From assembly GCA_903835655.1 (NCBI GenBank), contig CAILNT010000099.1, forward strand, positions 1 to 64,000: a stretch of DNA of 64,000 nt, in the 5' to 3' direction. Positions 48,648 to 57,184 of this stretch are shown one piece after another. Source of the DNA: an uncultured Pseudomonadota bacterium (GTDB lineage: Bacteria; Pseudomonadota; Gammaproteobacteria; Burkholderiales; Thiobacillaceae). The position numbers and the translations under genes are program-made. The notes below the pieces were generated by a model. It was not told the DNA's origin, searched no databases, and worked only from the letters and a program-made list of their open reading frames with translations. Every line of letters begins with the position of its first letter. Positions within the stretch are counted from its first letter, which is position 1.

Positions 48648-48660
48648 GCGTGACTCCGGA

Positions 48661-49518
48661 TCAATACTCGTTTATCACGGCGCCGACGACTTCGGCCCCC
48701 GCTGCGGCGATCATGTCCTTGATTCCGGCCACCTCGCTGATCCGGGTGTGGTGCTTGCGCACCGCGATGATTGCGCCGCCCGCGCGCGCGGCAACGGTCT
48801 GGAAATCGGAGGCGATCTGGGCCGCCGGAGTATCCAGCAGGATGACGTCGTAATCGCCGCCCAGCGTGGCCAGAATGTCGATGAGGTTGGAGCGTGAGAG
48901 GAGTTCTGCGGGATTGGGCGCCAGGGTTCCGGCGGGCAGGACGGAGAGATCGACGAAGGAGGGAATCCGCTGGATGGCGGAGAGATCCGCGCGTTCCGCG
49001 AGGATGTCGGAAAGGCCCTTGCCCCCACCCAGGTTGAACAGGGCGCCAGCACCAGGGTTGCGCAGGTTGGCATCGATCAGCAAGGTACGCTCGCCCAGTT
49101 GCGAGAACACCACGGCGAGGTTGGCGGCCAGGTAGCTCGCGCCTTCACCGGGTTGCGCGCTCGCCAGGGCGAGCGTCTTGTGGCCGGGGACGAACCAGCG
49201 CAGCATGAGTTGGCTGCGCAGCGCGCGCAGGCTTTCCACCTGCGGGCTGAAGGGCGCGTAGGCGGCCACCAGTTCCGGGCTGAAGGAGCCCTCGCCGGGG
49301 AGCAGGTAGGGGTAATCGAATTGCCGCGCCAGCACCTGCTGCAAGTCGGCCTCGCCGATCAGTCCGAGTTCGATGGCGGCTTCGCCGAAACGCAGACCCT
49401 TTTCCTTTTGCAGGCTCATCACGCGCTCGGCATCCAGGGCACTGAGCTTGCCCTGGTCGAGGAGGATGCGCCCCATGGTGAGTTCGTTACGGGAGGACAC
49501 TTCAGCGGAACGGTTCAT
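48661..49518 (-). CDS. epsG: Chain-length determinant tyrosine kinase EpsG
   Basis: EpsG is the cytoplasmic P-loop partner of the chain-length protein EpsF. An N-terminal helical module (about 10-75) resembles GspE N-domains (MGRILLDQGKLSALDAERV). The P-loop is PGEGASYLAANLA (no Lys in the usual place), then LLIDANLRNPG and ILLDTPAA as Walker A' and B elements, a common EpsG variant. No Tyr-rich tail is seen. The ATG at 49518 is chosen; an upstream ATG at 49596 lies in the epsF 3' end. It overlaps no neighbour, with a 19-bp gap to epsF. Confidence 0.9.
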   Translation of the reverse strand: MNRSAEVSSRNELTMGRILLDQGKLSALDAERVMSLQKEKGLRFGEAAIELGLIGEADLQQVLARQFDYPYLLPGEGSFSPELVAAYAPFSPQVESLRALRSQLMLRWFVPGHKTLALASAQPGEGASYLAANLAVVFSQLGERTLLIDANLRNPGAGALFNLGGGKGLSDILAERADLSAIQRIPSFVDLSVLPAGTLAPNPAELLSRSNLIDILATLGGDYDVILLDTPAAQIASDFQTVAARAGGAIIAVRKHHTRISEVAGIKDMIAAAGAEVVGAVINEY

Positions 49519-49537
49519 GGATCTCAGGCCTCTGGCT

Positions 49538-50920
49538 TCAGGCGGTTTTGCGGCGGAAGAGCATCCGGGCGCGGGGTTTTGTGGCGGCAGCGGCAAGTAC
49601 GCCCAGGACCGGGATTTCCAGGGCGAGGCTCAGATCTTCCGCGGAGCGTACGCGGCGGTCGATGATTTCCATCAGGAAGGCCAGGCCGATGCCCAGGAGC
49701 GTGCCCAGGAATACGGCGAGGAGAGTGTTGAGCAGCACCTTCGGACTCGATGGCTTCATCGGTGGTACGGCCGGGTTGAGCACAGCAATGTCGGTCTGGG
49801 TCGTCTGCGACTCCAATCGGGTCTGGCCGTAACGCTGAACGGCGGCGTCGTAGAGGTGTTGCGCGTTTTCCACGTCGCGGACCAGGACGGAGGCTTCGTC
49901 ACGCTGCTTCCTCAGCGTCTGTAGCTTGGCCTTCTGGGCGGCCAGAGAGGCGCGGATGCCGCTTTCCCGAGACTGGTCGACCTTGGCGGTGGTGCCGACG
50001 GTATGGGTGGCTACTTTCATCTCCCGTTCCAGCCTGGCGCGCAGGGATTCGACTTCGGCCTGGGCGCTCTGGTATTGCGGATGGTTCGTGCCCACTTGCT
50101 GCGTGAGTACGGAGAGCTTGGATTCACTCACTGCCAGGTCGTGTTTGAGGTTCTGGATCAGCGGATTTTGTTCCACCTCGGCCAGTGCGTTCTGACTCTG
50201 TTGTTGCTTCGAGGTGGTGTCATAGGCCTGGGACTGGGCGGCGACCAGTTGGCTGGAGAGATCGTTCAGGCGCGAAGTTTCCACGTCGACGCTGCGTTCG
50301 TCTCCCGTGGTCAGGCCTTTCGAGCGCTGATACTCGGTGAGCCTGGCCTGAGCGATCTCCAGGGTGTCGCGCAGTTGCTTGACCTGGCCGTCATACCAGG
50401 CGCTGGTCAGGCGCGCAGGTTCGACCATGAGCTCCAGATTGGTCTGGATATAGGCTTGAGCGAAGGCATCGGCAACCACGGCGGCGAAACTGGGGTCGGT
50501 GCCGGAAAACGCCACCTCGATGACGCTGGATTCGCGCGAGGGCTTCACATCCAGCTTCGTCAGCAGGAGGTCGGCCAGCCAGTCGCGGACCGTGCCCTGG
50601 CCCTCGGTGTCTTCCTGAAATTTCGCGCGGACATCCGCGTTGTTGGCTAGCTTGAGGCTGTCCACCACCTTGAGTGCGACGCTGTGGCTCTGGATGATGT
50701 CGACCTGGGTGGCGAGGTAGCCGGTCATCAACTGCGAGGGCAGCATCATGCCGGTGACCGTGTCCTTGGTCTTCGCATCCACCACCAGGGAGACGCTGGA
50801 GGTGTAATTCTTGGGCAATACCAGGCTGACCACCAAGGTGGTGGTGACCGTGACGCCCAGGGCCAGTGCGGCGACCAGCCAGCGGGCCTTGAGGATGAGG
50901 AGGAATTGGTTGAAATTCAT
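49538..50920 (-). CDS. epsF: Chain-length determinant protein EpsF (Wzz/GNVR type)
   Basis: EpsF sets polysaccharide length as a polysaccharide co-polymerase. The N-terminal membrane helix (about 13-35) is followed by the Wzz domain, a long coiled coil with LRARLEREMKVAT-type heptads (about 180-360), the PxxP element near PAVPPMKPSSP, and a C-terminal helix (about 400-420). The 460 residues are normal for the family. It sits between epsE and epsG. Confidence 0.92.
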   Translation of the reverse strand: MNFNQFLLILKARWLVAALALGVTVTTTLVVSLVLPKNYTSSVSLVVDAKTKDTVTGMMLPSQLMTGYLATQVDIIQSHSVALKVVDSLKLANNADVRAKFQEDTEGQGTVRDWLADLLLTKLDVKPSRESSVIEVAFSGTDPSFAAVVADAFAQAYIQTNLELMVEPARLTSAWYDGQVKQLRDTLEIAQARLTEYQRSKGLTTGDERSVDVETSRLNDLSSQLVAAQSQAYDTTSKQQQSQNALAEVEQNPLIQNLKHDLAVSESKLSVLTQQVGTNHPQYQSAQAEVESLRARLEREMKVATHTVGTTAKVDQSRESGIRASLAAQKAKLQTLRKQRDEASVLVRDVENAQHLYDAAVQRYGQTRLESQTTQTDIAVLNPAVPPMKPSSPKVLLNTLLAVFLGTLLGIGLAFLMEIIDRRVRSAEDLSLALEIPVLGVLAAAATKPRARMLFRRKTA

Positions 50921-50931
50921 GCTGGCGACCT

Positions 50932-51729
50932 TTAGAACAGGCTTTCTTTCACGTAGAGGACGTCATCCGGCTTGAGCGTGTACTCGAGTTGTACGTCCAG
51001 GGTCTGCATGGCGCCGCCGGCCGTGCGGCGCAGCACGCGCAGGCCTTTTTGCGTGCCGCGAGCCGTGAGTCCGCCACCCACCGACAGCGCCTGCACCACG
51101 GTCATGTTTCTTTCCAGGCGAAATACGCCCGGGCGTTGCACTTCCCCGTAGACATAGAAACGCGGCTCGCGCGGCACATAGACGATGTCGTTGTTGTGGA
51201 TATCGATGTTCAGGCTGTCGCCGCCGTTCTCGAACAGGGCCAGGATGTCGATTTCCTTGCGCTGCATCCGGCCTTCCTGGCTGGTCAGCAGCACCAGGCT
51301 GTCGGCGCCTCCGGCCGCCACGCCGCCGGCCAAGGCCAGGATGTCGACGAGCTTGCTGCTCTTTTGCAGGGAGAACTTGCCGGGGTGGTTGACCAGCCCT
51401 AATGCCGAGACTTCCTGGCCCTTGAATTCGAGCACCACGAGAGTCACCTGGGCGGACTTGAGGAAGCCGCCGCCCTCCAGCATTTTGCCGATGCGGCTGG
51501 CGGCTTCGTTGGCGGTAGAGCCGCCCACCGGGACTTCGCCTACCAGGGGAAAGAGGATGGAAGCGGCTTCGCTGACCCGGGTCTCGGTGGTGAGGTCGGC
51601 GTGGTCATATACCGTTACGCGCACCAGATCCCCGGTCGACAAGGTGTAATCCGACCCCGCCCGCGCCAAACCCATCGTCAGGAACAAGGCGCACAGGAGC
51701 AAAAAATATCGAGACAGGTTCACTTTCAT
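50932..51729 (-). CDS. epsE: Polysaccharide export outer-membrane protein EpsE (Wza-like)
   Basis: EpsE forms the outer-membrane export channel. After a signal peptide (about 1-24, ending ARA) there is a polysaccharide-export domain (YTLSTGDLVRVTVYDHADLTTETRVSEAASILFPLVGEV), then two SLBB-type repeats (VNHPGKFSLQ, VYGEVQRPGVFRLER). No lipobox Cys follows the signal peptide, unlike Wza. The ATG at 51729 is preferred; three more upstream ATGs lie in frame. Confidence 0.9.
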   Translation of the reverse strand: MKVNLSRYFLLLCALFLTMGLARAGSDYTLSTGDLVRVTVYDHADLTTETRVSEAASILFPLVGEVPVGGSTANEAASRIGKMLEGGGFLKSAQVTLVVLEFKGQEVSALGLVNHPGKFSLQKSSKLVDILALAGGVAAGGADSLVLLTSQEGRMQRKEIDILALFENGGDSLNIDIHNNDIVYVPREPRFYVYGEVQRPGVFRLERNMTVVQALSVGGGLTARGTQKGLRVLRRTAGGAMQTLDVQLEYTLKPDDVLYVKESLF

Positions 51730-51834
51730 CACATCCATCCAGGGTTGTTGCAACTCGGGCATTTGTAACACAGCATCCATGGCCGTCACAATCACCAGGC
51801 AAGGCAGGGTCGGGGAAATCCATCCAGCTTGCGT

Positions 51835-53070
51835 TCAGAATTTCAGGTTGGCGTTGAAAAACAGGGTGTCATTGCCATAGTTGTAAATTTGCAGGCTAGA
51901 AGCCCGGGTTTCGTGCTGCAAGCCGGCGCTCAGCTCGCCCCCCGTCCAGGGCAGGTAGGCCACGGCGAGCGTTTGTGTCGAGACCTTGTCCACCCGGAGG
52001 GTCGGGTCATAACCGACGCTCTTGCGAGCCAGCGCGCCCTGCAAGCTGGTCTTGGGCTGAAATTGCCAGGTGTAGTTGAGGCTGGCGCCGTCGTTGACGG
52101 CATGGTTGGCCGTGTCGTAGGTGCTGTTCCATATTTCGCGGTAGAGCGCCCCGCCCAAAGCGCTCTTGCCGCTCAGCGCCCAGTTGCCATCGAGCCGGTA
52201 TTCCGCAGCGGAATAGTCCGTTCCTCCGTTGCCTGCGACGGGGATGGTGTTATTTACCGATACCTGGCCGACGCGCCCATTCAGTTGCACCTTGCCATCG
52301 GCGACCCAGCGCGCGACCAGGCCGAAACTGTGTTCCTGGTAGGACGTGGCCACCCCCTTACCTTTATTGGAATCGGCCATGTTGTCGGCCAAGGGGTTCC
52401 GATCGGGGTAATGGGTGTCGCCGAGGCGGTACTCGACGCCCAGCCTCTCCAGGGTGCGGCCTAGGTAGTAGACGCCCAGAGTCTTCGACTGGCCCCTCAC
52501 GTTGCTGCCGCGATCGCCGTCCGCGCTGTGGCGGATCGAAGTGGATTCGGAGCGCAGGGTGGCCTGCCAGCGTGGATGAAAGTGGTAGTTGGTTTCGAAA
52601 TTGAGTCTGTTGCTGTTCACAATGTTGGACGACACGGTGGGGGATTGCTTATCCGCATAGGAGCCCAGAGACTGGTCGAGGCTACCGCCCAGGTGGCCAT
52701 CCCAGTGCTTGCCCAGCGTCCATTGCCAGTCGAGTTGGGCGTTATGGCCTGTGTTGTTCAGCAGGCTGCTGTAGCGGCTGTTGTATTGGTTTCGTTTGGC
52801 CTGGGCTTCGGCGGTCACGCGCTGCCGGCCCTGCTTCCAGTCGAGGGCGAAGCCGATGCCCATGGTCTGGTAGGTGACTTTTTCCACCGGCGTGGCCAGC
52901 GAGGAATTCGAGCGGAACAGATTGCTGTCGGAGCCGATGGTATAGGCTGCCTCCGGCCGGAAGGTATCCCCGTCCATGGCCTGCGCCGCGGTTCCGGCCA
53001 GGAACAGGAGCAGTGCGACCGCAACACGCAGTCCCCCAGCCGAAAGGGGAAGCGGCGTGGCGGTCGTCAT
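51835..53070 (-). CDS. epsL: Exopolysaccharide operon outer-membrane protein EpsL
   Basis: A signal peptide (ending AAQAM) leads to a large beta-barrel of about 380 residues with many aromatic/polar strands and a terminal Phe (NANLKF). The Asp/Asn-rich turns (YTIGSDSNLFRSNSS) and the terminal residue match the EpsL family of XrtB-linked operons. Its role is thought to be export or surface anchoring of the polysaccharide. The start at 53070 avoids overlapping epsD; an ATG at 53091 is an alternative. Confidence 0.85.
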   Translation of the reverse strand: MTTATPLPLSAGGLRVAVALLLFLAGTAAQAMDGDTFRPEAAYTIGSDSNLFRSNSSLATPVEKVTYQTMGIGFALDWKQGRQRVTAEAQAKRNQYNSRYSSLLNNTGHNAQLDWQWTLGKHWDGHLGGSLDQSLGSYADKQSPTVSSNIVNSNRLNFETNYHFHPRWQATLRSESTSIRHSADGDRGSNVRGQSKTLGVYYLGRTLERLGVEYRLGDTHYPDRNPLADNMADSNKGKGVATSYQEHSFGLVARWVADGKVQLNGRVGQVSVNNTIPVAGNGGTDYSAAEYRLDGNWALSGKSALGGALYREIWNSTYDTANHAVNDGASLNYTWQFQPKTSLQGALARKSVGYDPTLRVDKVSTQTLAVAYLPWTGGELSAGLQHETRASSLQIYNYGNDTLFFNANLKF

Positions 53071-53074
53071 GGCC

Positions 53075-53920
53075 TCATTGCCGCCCGGCATCGGTTTTTT
53101 TCACGTAGTCACTCAGGTATTCTATCTTCGCCTGGTCATGCAGTTGCTTGGATAGCACGAGTGCCGCCTCGTGTTTCCTTGCGTTCGTCAGATAGCGCTC
53201 GATATCGTCCCTGGCCTGTCCCAGGGTGCGTGGTTCGCTCCGGGCATCGATCAGGAACAGGATGCTCAGTCTCCCGTCCTGCATCGAGTCGAGTGCCTGG
53301 CCCGGGTGCATGCCCGACAGCCGCGACAACAGTTCCATGGGCAGTTGTTCGGCGGGCTTGGTCGACTGCGCAGCTTGCGTGGGGAGATTCTGTGCCTTGA
53401 GCCACAGCATCAAGTCACCGAGTTTCTGGACTCTGGATAATGCCCGTCTGATCGCAGCGAGGTCGGCCGGTGTGGCCTGGATGCTGAGTTCCTGAAGTCG
53501 GTAGACCCGGCGTTGGGCGAAGAGGGCGGGATTCTTCTGGAAGTACTCGGCGATTTCCGCCTCGGTCGGCTTGGCGACCCGGGCCGTCTGCCGCTCCAGA
53601 TAAGACTGCGCCAAAATCTGGCGGCGTTCGGCGTCGAGTGCCTGTACGACCTGCGGGTCACGATCGATCCCTCTCTTGATCGCCTCTCGTTCGAGGAGTC
53701 GCTCTTCGACCATCGCTCGTAATAGTTGGCCGGTCGCGCGCTGGGTCTGTTCAGGGGAGAGGTGGCCCAATCCGGAGAGTGCCTGGTCGATCTGGTCGCT
53801 CCGGATCGCGTGGCCGTTGACTCTCGCCGCTACACGGGAGTCGTGGTGGTCGCCGCAGCCGACCGTGACCGTCATGGCCAGCAAGGTGGCGCCCATCCAG
53901 TGCAGTGTGTTTGACCTCAT
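53075..53920 (-). CDS. epsD: EpsD-type peptidyl-prolyl isomerase-like lipoprotein
   Basis: A lipoprotein signal with the lipobox Cys in MTVTVGCGD (about residue 22) is followed by a SurA/PrsA-like N-terminal domain with VNGHAIRSDQIDQAL and a parvulin-like region (about 140-240, RRVYRLQELSIQ). The EpsD family of exosortase loci has this layout. Whether it still isomerises prolines is not clear. A PEP-CTERM box lies 134 bp before the start. It probably begins the epsD-epsL-epsE-epsF-epsG-xrtB operon. Confidence 0.87.
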   Translation of the reverse strand: MRSNTLHWMGATLLAMTVTVGCGDHHDSRVAARVNGHAIRSDQIDQALSGLGHLSPEQTQRATGQLLRAMVEERLLEREAIKRGIDRDPQVVQALDAERRQILAQSYLERQTARVAKPTEAEIAEYFQKNPALFAQRRVYRLQELSIQATPADLAAIRRALSRVQKLGDLMLWLKAQNLPTQAAQSTKPAEQLPMELLSRLSGMHPGQALDSMQDGRLSILFLIDARSEPRTLGQARDDIERYLTNARKHEAALVLSKQLHDQAKIEYLSDYVKKTDAGRQ

Positions 53921-54162
53921 CGATTCGTGCGCCTGACCTCAAGGGTGAGCGATTATAGAGGAGAAATGTTGCATGGAATGGCGGCATGACCACAATCTCG
54001 TGGTCGGTCCGTGACGAGGGCTGCGCGCACCGGTCAGGCCCGTGAAGTCGGGTGTGTCGGAATTTTTTACACTTCCCCTGTGAACCGTCGAGCAGTCTGC
54101 CGCGACGCATCCGAAAATGAACAACCCCGCCAAAGCGGGGTTGTTCCTGGGCGGAGTTTGCT
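53921..54162. other. Region upstream of epsD
   Basis: These 242 bp hold the PEP-CTERM box at 54054-54070 and a GC-rich inverted repeat from 54123 (CCCCGCCAAAGCGGGG), a probable terminator for the PEP-CTERM genes. No gene was found. A weak GG-N10-GC match (54027-54040, minus strand) is too close to the box to be convincing as its promoter. Confidence 0.5.
54054..54070 (-). promoter_or_regulatory. PEP-CTERM box upstream of epsD
   Basis: On the minus strand the 17 bases read GTAAAAAATTCCGACAC. A near-identical copy lies at 55629-55645 (GTAAAATTTTCCGACAC, plus strand). The box fits the motif described upstream of PEP-CTERM genes in exosortase genomes. It points toward epsD and ends 134 bp from its start codon. 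Confidence 0.7.
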
Positions 54163-54789
54163 TTACGCCGACTTTCTACGTGCCGTGTAGCCGACCAGAC
54201 CCAGACCGGCCAGCATCAGGGCATAGGACTCGGGTTCGGGAACGGGCGGCGTGTTCAATGCGACGCTGTATGCGCCGCCGTTGGCCGTGGCCGGCCAATG
54301 ATCGGCACCGTCGAAGAGCTGGGAGGTGCCGGTGGCGGTGCCCGACACCGTTAGCTTGTAATCGCCGGCCGCCAGCCCGGTAACCACCTTGGATAATGTC
54401 GTGACGGTACCCGTTTCGGCCACTGACCAGTCGCCCAGGGAGCCGACGGTGCCTACCTTGACCAGGCTCACATCGAATTTGCTGATGTCCTTGGTCGATG
54501 TGGTGATATCGCCGACGCCATCATCGACGGGGCCCGAGTTGGAATATTCGCTGGTGACCGACAAGGACACATTGGGCGTGGTGCTTCCCAGGGTGAAGGC
54601 GAAGGTATCCAAAAAATCGATCGACAGAGGCGCCCCAGGGCTGCCGTCATAATTGACGGAAACCGTTTGCTGTAAGTAAGAGAGTACGTTCGGGATGGTG
54701 TAGTCGCTAGCCAGAGCGGCACCGCTTGCAGTCAGGGCGAAACCGGCAACGACGGCCAGATGGGTGAACTTGTTACGCATGATTTTCAT
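54163..54789 (-). CDS. PEP-CTERM protein of FxDxF type
   Basis: A signal peptide (ending SGAALA) is followed by a beta-rich exported body that contains FLDTFAF, the FxDxF motif, and ends with the sorting signal VPEPESYALMLAGLGLVGYTARRK. The 208 residues are typical of short exported FxDxF proteins with no known enzymatic role. It is 22 bp downstream of a paralogue at 54812, so the two share a transcript. The stop lies close to a GC-rich inverted repeat. Confidence 0.9.
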   Translation of the reverse strand: MKIMRNKFTHLAVVAGFALTASGAALASDYTIPNVLSYLQQTVSVNYDGSPGAPLSIDFLDTFAFTLGSTTPNVSLSVTSEYSNSGPVDDGVGDITTSTKDISKFDVSLVKVGTVGSLGDWSVAETGTVTTLSKVVTGLAAGDYKLTVSGTATGTSQLFDGADHWPATANGGAYSVALNTPPVPEPESYALMLAGLGLVGYTARRKSA

Positions 54790-54811
54790 TTGAACTCTCC
54801 GGGGTCGTTGA

Positions 54812-55456
54812 TCAGTTGTGTGATTTGCGGCGGCGAGCGATGAAACCCACCATGGCCAGGCCGGACAGCATCAAGGCATAGGCTTCCGGTTCGGGTACGG
54901 GAGGCGTGAAGACCTTCCCATCATTGAGTGCGAAGGTGTACTGGCCACCGGAGGATCTGACTGCGCCAGTCGCTATCACGGTGTTGTCAGCCAGGTTGTA
55001 CTTGATGGCCTGGGTGGTGCCGGTAGTCGTGCCGTCGACGACGATCTCGTAGTTGCCGGTCGTCAGCGCATAGACTTCGGAGAGGCGGTTCGTGACCGAG
55101 GCGAAGGTCGCAACCTGGGTGAGCGCATGCGTGACGGGGGCCACCGCGTATATCGTCGCGCTCATGTTGCCGATGTTCAACTGCGTCGTCGTTACCACTT
55201 CCTGCGTGTGGCTGGGATTGAAGTTGTAGGTCACGGTCGGCAGCGAGTCGCCGTTGATGGAAAAAGATGCCGCCTGATTTGCGCCGATGGAAAACATATA
55301 CGTGTCGCTGAAGGTCGAGGCGATCAGGCTCGAATAGTCACGAGACGTGGTGACCAGGGCGCTGGTCAACAGCCCGTCGTTGAAGGTCGCGGCCGATGCG
55401 CTCGAGGCGATACCCGGTGCCAGTACCGCTGTGGCGATGATGTTCATGATTTTCAT
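54812..55456 (-). CDS. PEP-CTERM protein of FxDxF type, first of a pair
   Basis: A signal peptide (ending SASAA) leads to an exported beta-rich domain with FSDTYMF, a variant of FxDxF, and a terminal sorting signal VPEPEAYALMLSGLAMVGFIARRRK. The 214 residues share the layout of the downstream gene, so a tandem duplication is likely although sequence identity is modest. A very good sigma-54 promoter lies 60 bp upstream of the start codon. It has low charge and high Thr/Ser/Ala, like secreted matrix proteins. Confidence 0.9.
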   Translation of the reverse strand: MKIMNIIATAVLAPGIASSASAATFNDGLLTSALVTTSRDYSSLIASTFSDTYMFSIGANQAASFSINGDSLPTVTYNFNPSHTQEVVTTTQLNIGNMSATIYAVAPVTHALTQVATFASVTNRLSEVYALTTGNYEIVVDGTTTGTTQAIKYNLADNTVIATGAVRSSGGQYTFALNDGKVFTPPVPEPEAYALMLSGLAMVGFIARRRKSHN

Positions 55457-55515
55457 GGGGGCTCCTTAGGTCAACAGGCGAATTGCCGAAGTATTGGCAA
55501 TGTAAATACCTAGGA

Positions 55516-55530
55516 GCAAGCCTCGTGCCA
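55516..55530 (-). promoter_or_regulatory. Sigma-54 promoter for the PEP-CTERM pair
   Basis: On the minus strand the bases read TGGCACGAGGCTTGC, a perfect TGGCAC-N5-TTGC. Its -12 GC is about 60 bp before the ATG of the first PEP-CTERM gene. The PEP-CTERM box at 55629-55645 lies about 100 bp upstream of it, a usual distance for a bacterial enhancer-binding protein site. Confidence 0.85.
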
Positions 55531-55628
55531 GAATTCCTATATTGGCAGATAAGTACAGTATAATCAATAAGTTGCATTGAAACCTGGGGCATGAGCAGCG
55601 ATGCCAACGACTGGTTTTGAGTGTGTGC

Positions 55629-55645
55629 GTAAAATTTTCCGACAC
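55629..55645 (+). promoter_or_regulatory. PEP-CTERM box in the divergent region
   Basis: GTAAAATTTTCCGACAC. It shares 15 of 17 positions with the box upstream of epsD, and it points toward epsB with the same spacing (139 bp before the ATG). It also lies upstream of the leftward sigma-54 promoter, so it could serve both directions. Confidence 0.75.
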
Positions 55646-55705
55646 TTGCTGGAGACGTTTCGAGCGTGAGGACTCGGCACCACTGGAAAGGCACCGCCCC
55701 GACCC

Positions 55706-55721
55706 CGGGCCGTGCCTTGCT
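55706..55721 (+). promoter_or_regulatory. Possible sigma-54 promoter for epsB
   Basis: CGGGCC-GTGCC-TTGCT keeps the essential GG and GC with ten bases between them and a full TTGC, but departs from consensus in the -24 hexamer. It lies about 60 bp after the PEP-CTERM box and 63 bp before the epsB ATG. A match of this quality can occur by chance. Confidence 0.45.
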
Positions 55722-55783
55722 ACCCGGACCGAGGTAGGGTAGATTGCCGCGCTGACGCTACATCAGCTACCCCGTAACCTCGC

Positions 55784-57175
55784 ATGCTATCCAGCCAAGT
55801 CACGCACCTCAGCCTAGCCTACCGGGGGCGATCCACTAGTGGGGTGATCAAGGCGTTTCACGACCCGGTCTCGGCCGTGGTGCTGCTCTACGTCATTTGC
55901 TGGTTCTATGACGAGCCCTTCGATGCGCCGCTGGTGCTTCTGGCCATCCTCGCCTTCAGCATCTTGTTCCCGGGCAACATCACTTACCAGAAGAGTTTTC
56001 GGGGCGGCCTGCGTGAAGTCCTGATGCAATGGCCTCTGGTGCTGATGATCCTGTTCGGCATGGGTTACGGCACCCATTACCTCGATGCCTTCGATCTGGA
56101 TATCCTGCGAGCCTGGGCCGTGGTCGTGCCCGTGTTCTGGCTGTTGTCCCACTGGCTGATGCCCAGGTTCGCGCCGGGCCTGTTTTCCCTGGATGGCATC
56201 CGTAACGTGGTGGTCATCGGCGCCAACCAGATCGGCATGCAGTTGGCCAGGCAGTTTCTAGACGAACCACATTGGGGGGTCACACTACTCGGATTTTTCG
56301 ATGACCGCAGCGAAGAACGCCTGGGCCCCCAGCTCGAAGGTTTGTTGTTGGGGCCGATTACCGAGGTAGACCACTATGTCCGCAAGCACAGCGTCGATGC
56401 GCTGTTCATCGCCTTGCCCATGGCTTCCCAGCCGCGCATCACGAAGTTGCTCGATGTACTCAAGGATTCGACCGTCTCGATCTATTTCGTGCCCGATTTG
56501 TTCGTCACCGACCTGATCCAGGCGCGCGTGGACGATATCGGCGGCATTCCCGTGGTGGCGGTGAGGGAGTCTCCCTTCAACGGTTTCAACGGTCTGGTCA
56601 AGCGGTTGAGCGATATCGTGATCGCCAGCATCGCCCTACTGTTGCTAGGGCCGCTGATGCTTGCGGTTGCCCTGGCGGTCAAGTTCTCTTCGCCCGGGCC
56701 GGTTCTGTTCAGGCAGCGGCGCTATGGGCTCGATGGCAGGGAAATCATCATCTACAAATTTCGTTCCATGACCGTCTGCGAGGATGGCGCCGCGGTGAAG
56801 CAGGCGCAGAAGGGCGATCAACGCCTCACGAAGATCGGTGGTTTTTTGCGCCGCGCTTCGCTGGATGAGTTGCCCCAGTTCATCAATGTGCTGCAAGGGC
56901 GCATGAGCGTGGTGGGGCCGCGGCCGCACGCGGTGGCGCACAACGAGACCTACCGCAAGCTGATCAAGGGTTACATGGTGCGCCACAAGGTCAGGCCGGG
57001 GATCACGGGCTTGGCCCAGGTCAGCGGATTCCGCGGCGAGACCGATACCATAGATAAGATGGAAAAACGCATTGAATACGACCTGGAATACCTGCGCAAG
57101 TGGTCCTTGAGGCTGGATCTGGAGATCATTCTACGCACGGTCTCACAGGTATTTCGGGATACACAGGCCTACTGA
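55784..57175 (+). CDS. epsB: Undecaprenyl-phosphate sugar-phosphate transferase (EpsB/WcaJ-like)
   Basis: This polyisoprenyl-phosphate hexose-1-phosphate transferase starts exopolysaccharide repeat synthesis on the inner membrane. Several membrane helices (about 25-125), a Rossmann-like CoA-binding region (VVVIGANQIGMQLARQF), and a C-terminal bacterial-sugar-transferase domain (KRLSDIVIASIALLLLGPLM, YKFRSM, RRASLDELPQFINVLQGRMSVVGPRP) are in place over 463 residues. It is set apart on the opposite strand from the rest of the eps genes, and ccoS begins 9 bp after its stop. Confidence 0.9.
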   Translation: MLSSQVTHLSLAYRGRSTSGVIKAFHDPVSAVVLLYVICWFYDEPFDAPLVLLAILAFSILFPGNITYQKSFRGGLREVLMQWPLVLMILFGMGYGTHYLDAFDLDILRAWAVVVPVFWLLSHWLMPRFAPGLFSLDGIRNVVVIGANQIGMQLARQFLDEPHWGVTLLGFFDDRSEERLGPQLEGLLLGPITEVDHYVRKHSVDALFIALPMASQPRITKLLDVLKDSTVSIYFVPDLFVTDLIQARVDDIGGIPVVAVRESPFNGFNGLVKRLSDIVIASIALLLLGPLMLAVALAVKFSSPGPVLFRQRRYGLDGREIIIYKFRSMTVCEDGAAVKQAQKGDQRLTKIGGFLRRASLDELPQFINVLQGRMSVVGPRPHAVAHNETYRKLIKGYMVRHKVRPGITGLAQVSGFRGETDTIDKMEKRIEYDLEYLRKWSLRLDLEIILRTVSQVFRDTQAY

Positions 57176-57184
57176 TGGGGCGAT

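Larger units (their letters stand above)
55457..55783. other. Divergent control region between the PEP-CTERM pair and epsB
   Basis: This 327-bp region has no gene. In order it contains a sigma-54 promoter reading left (55516-55530), an AT-rich patch, the PEP-CTERM box (55629-55645) and a possible sigma-54 promoter reading right (55706-55721). It can thus serve both the PEP-CTERM pair and epsB. Confidence 0.75.

Noticed and set aside
54027-54040. Sigma-54 promoter for epsD
   Set aside because: GG-N10-GC is met on the minus strand, but the -24 and -12 hexamers are poor and it is only 14 bp from the PEP-CTERM box.
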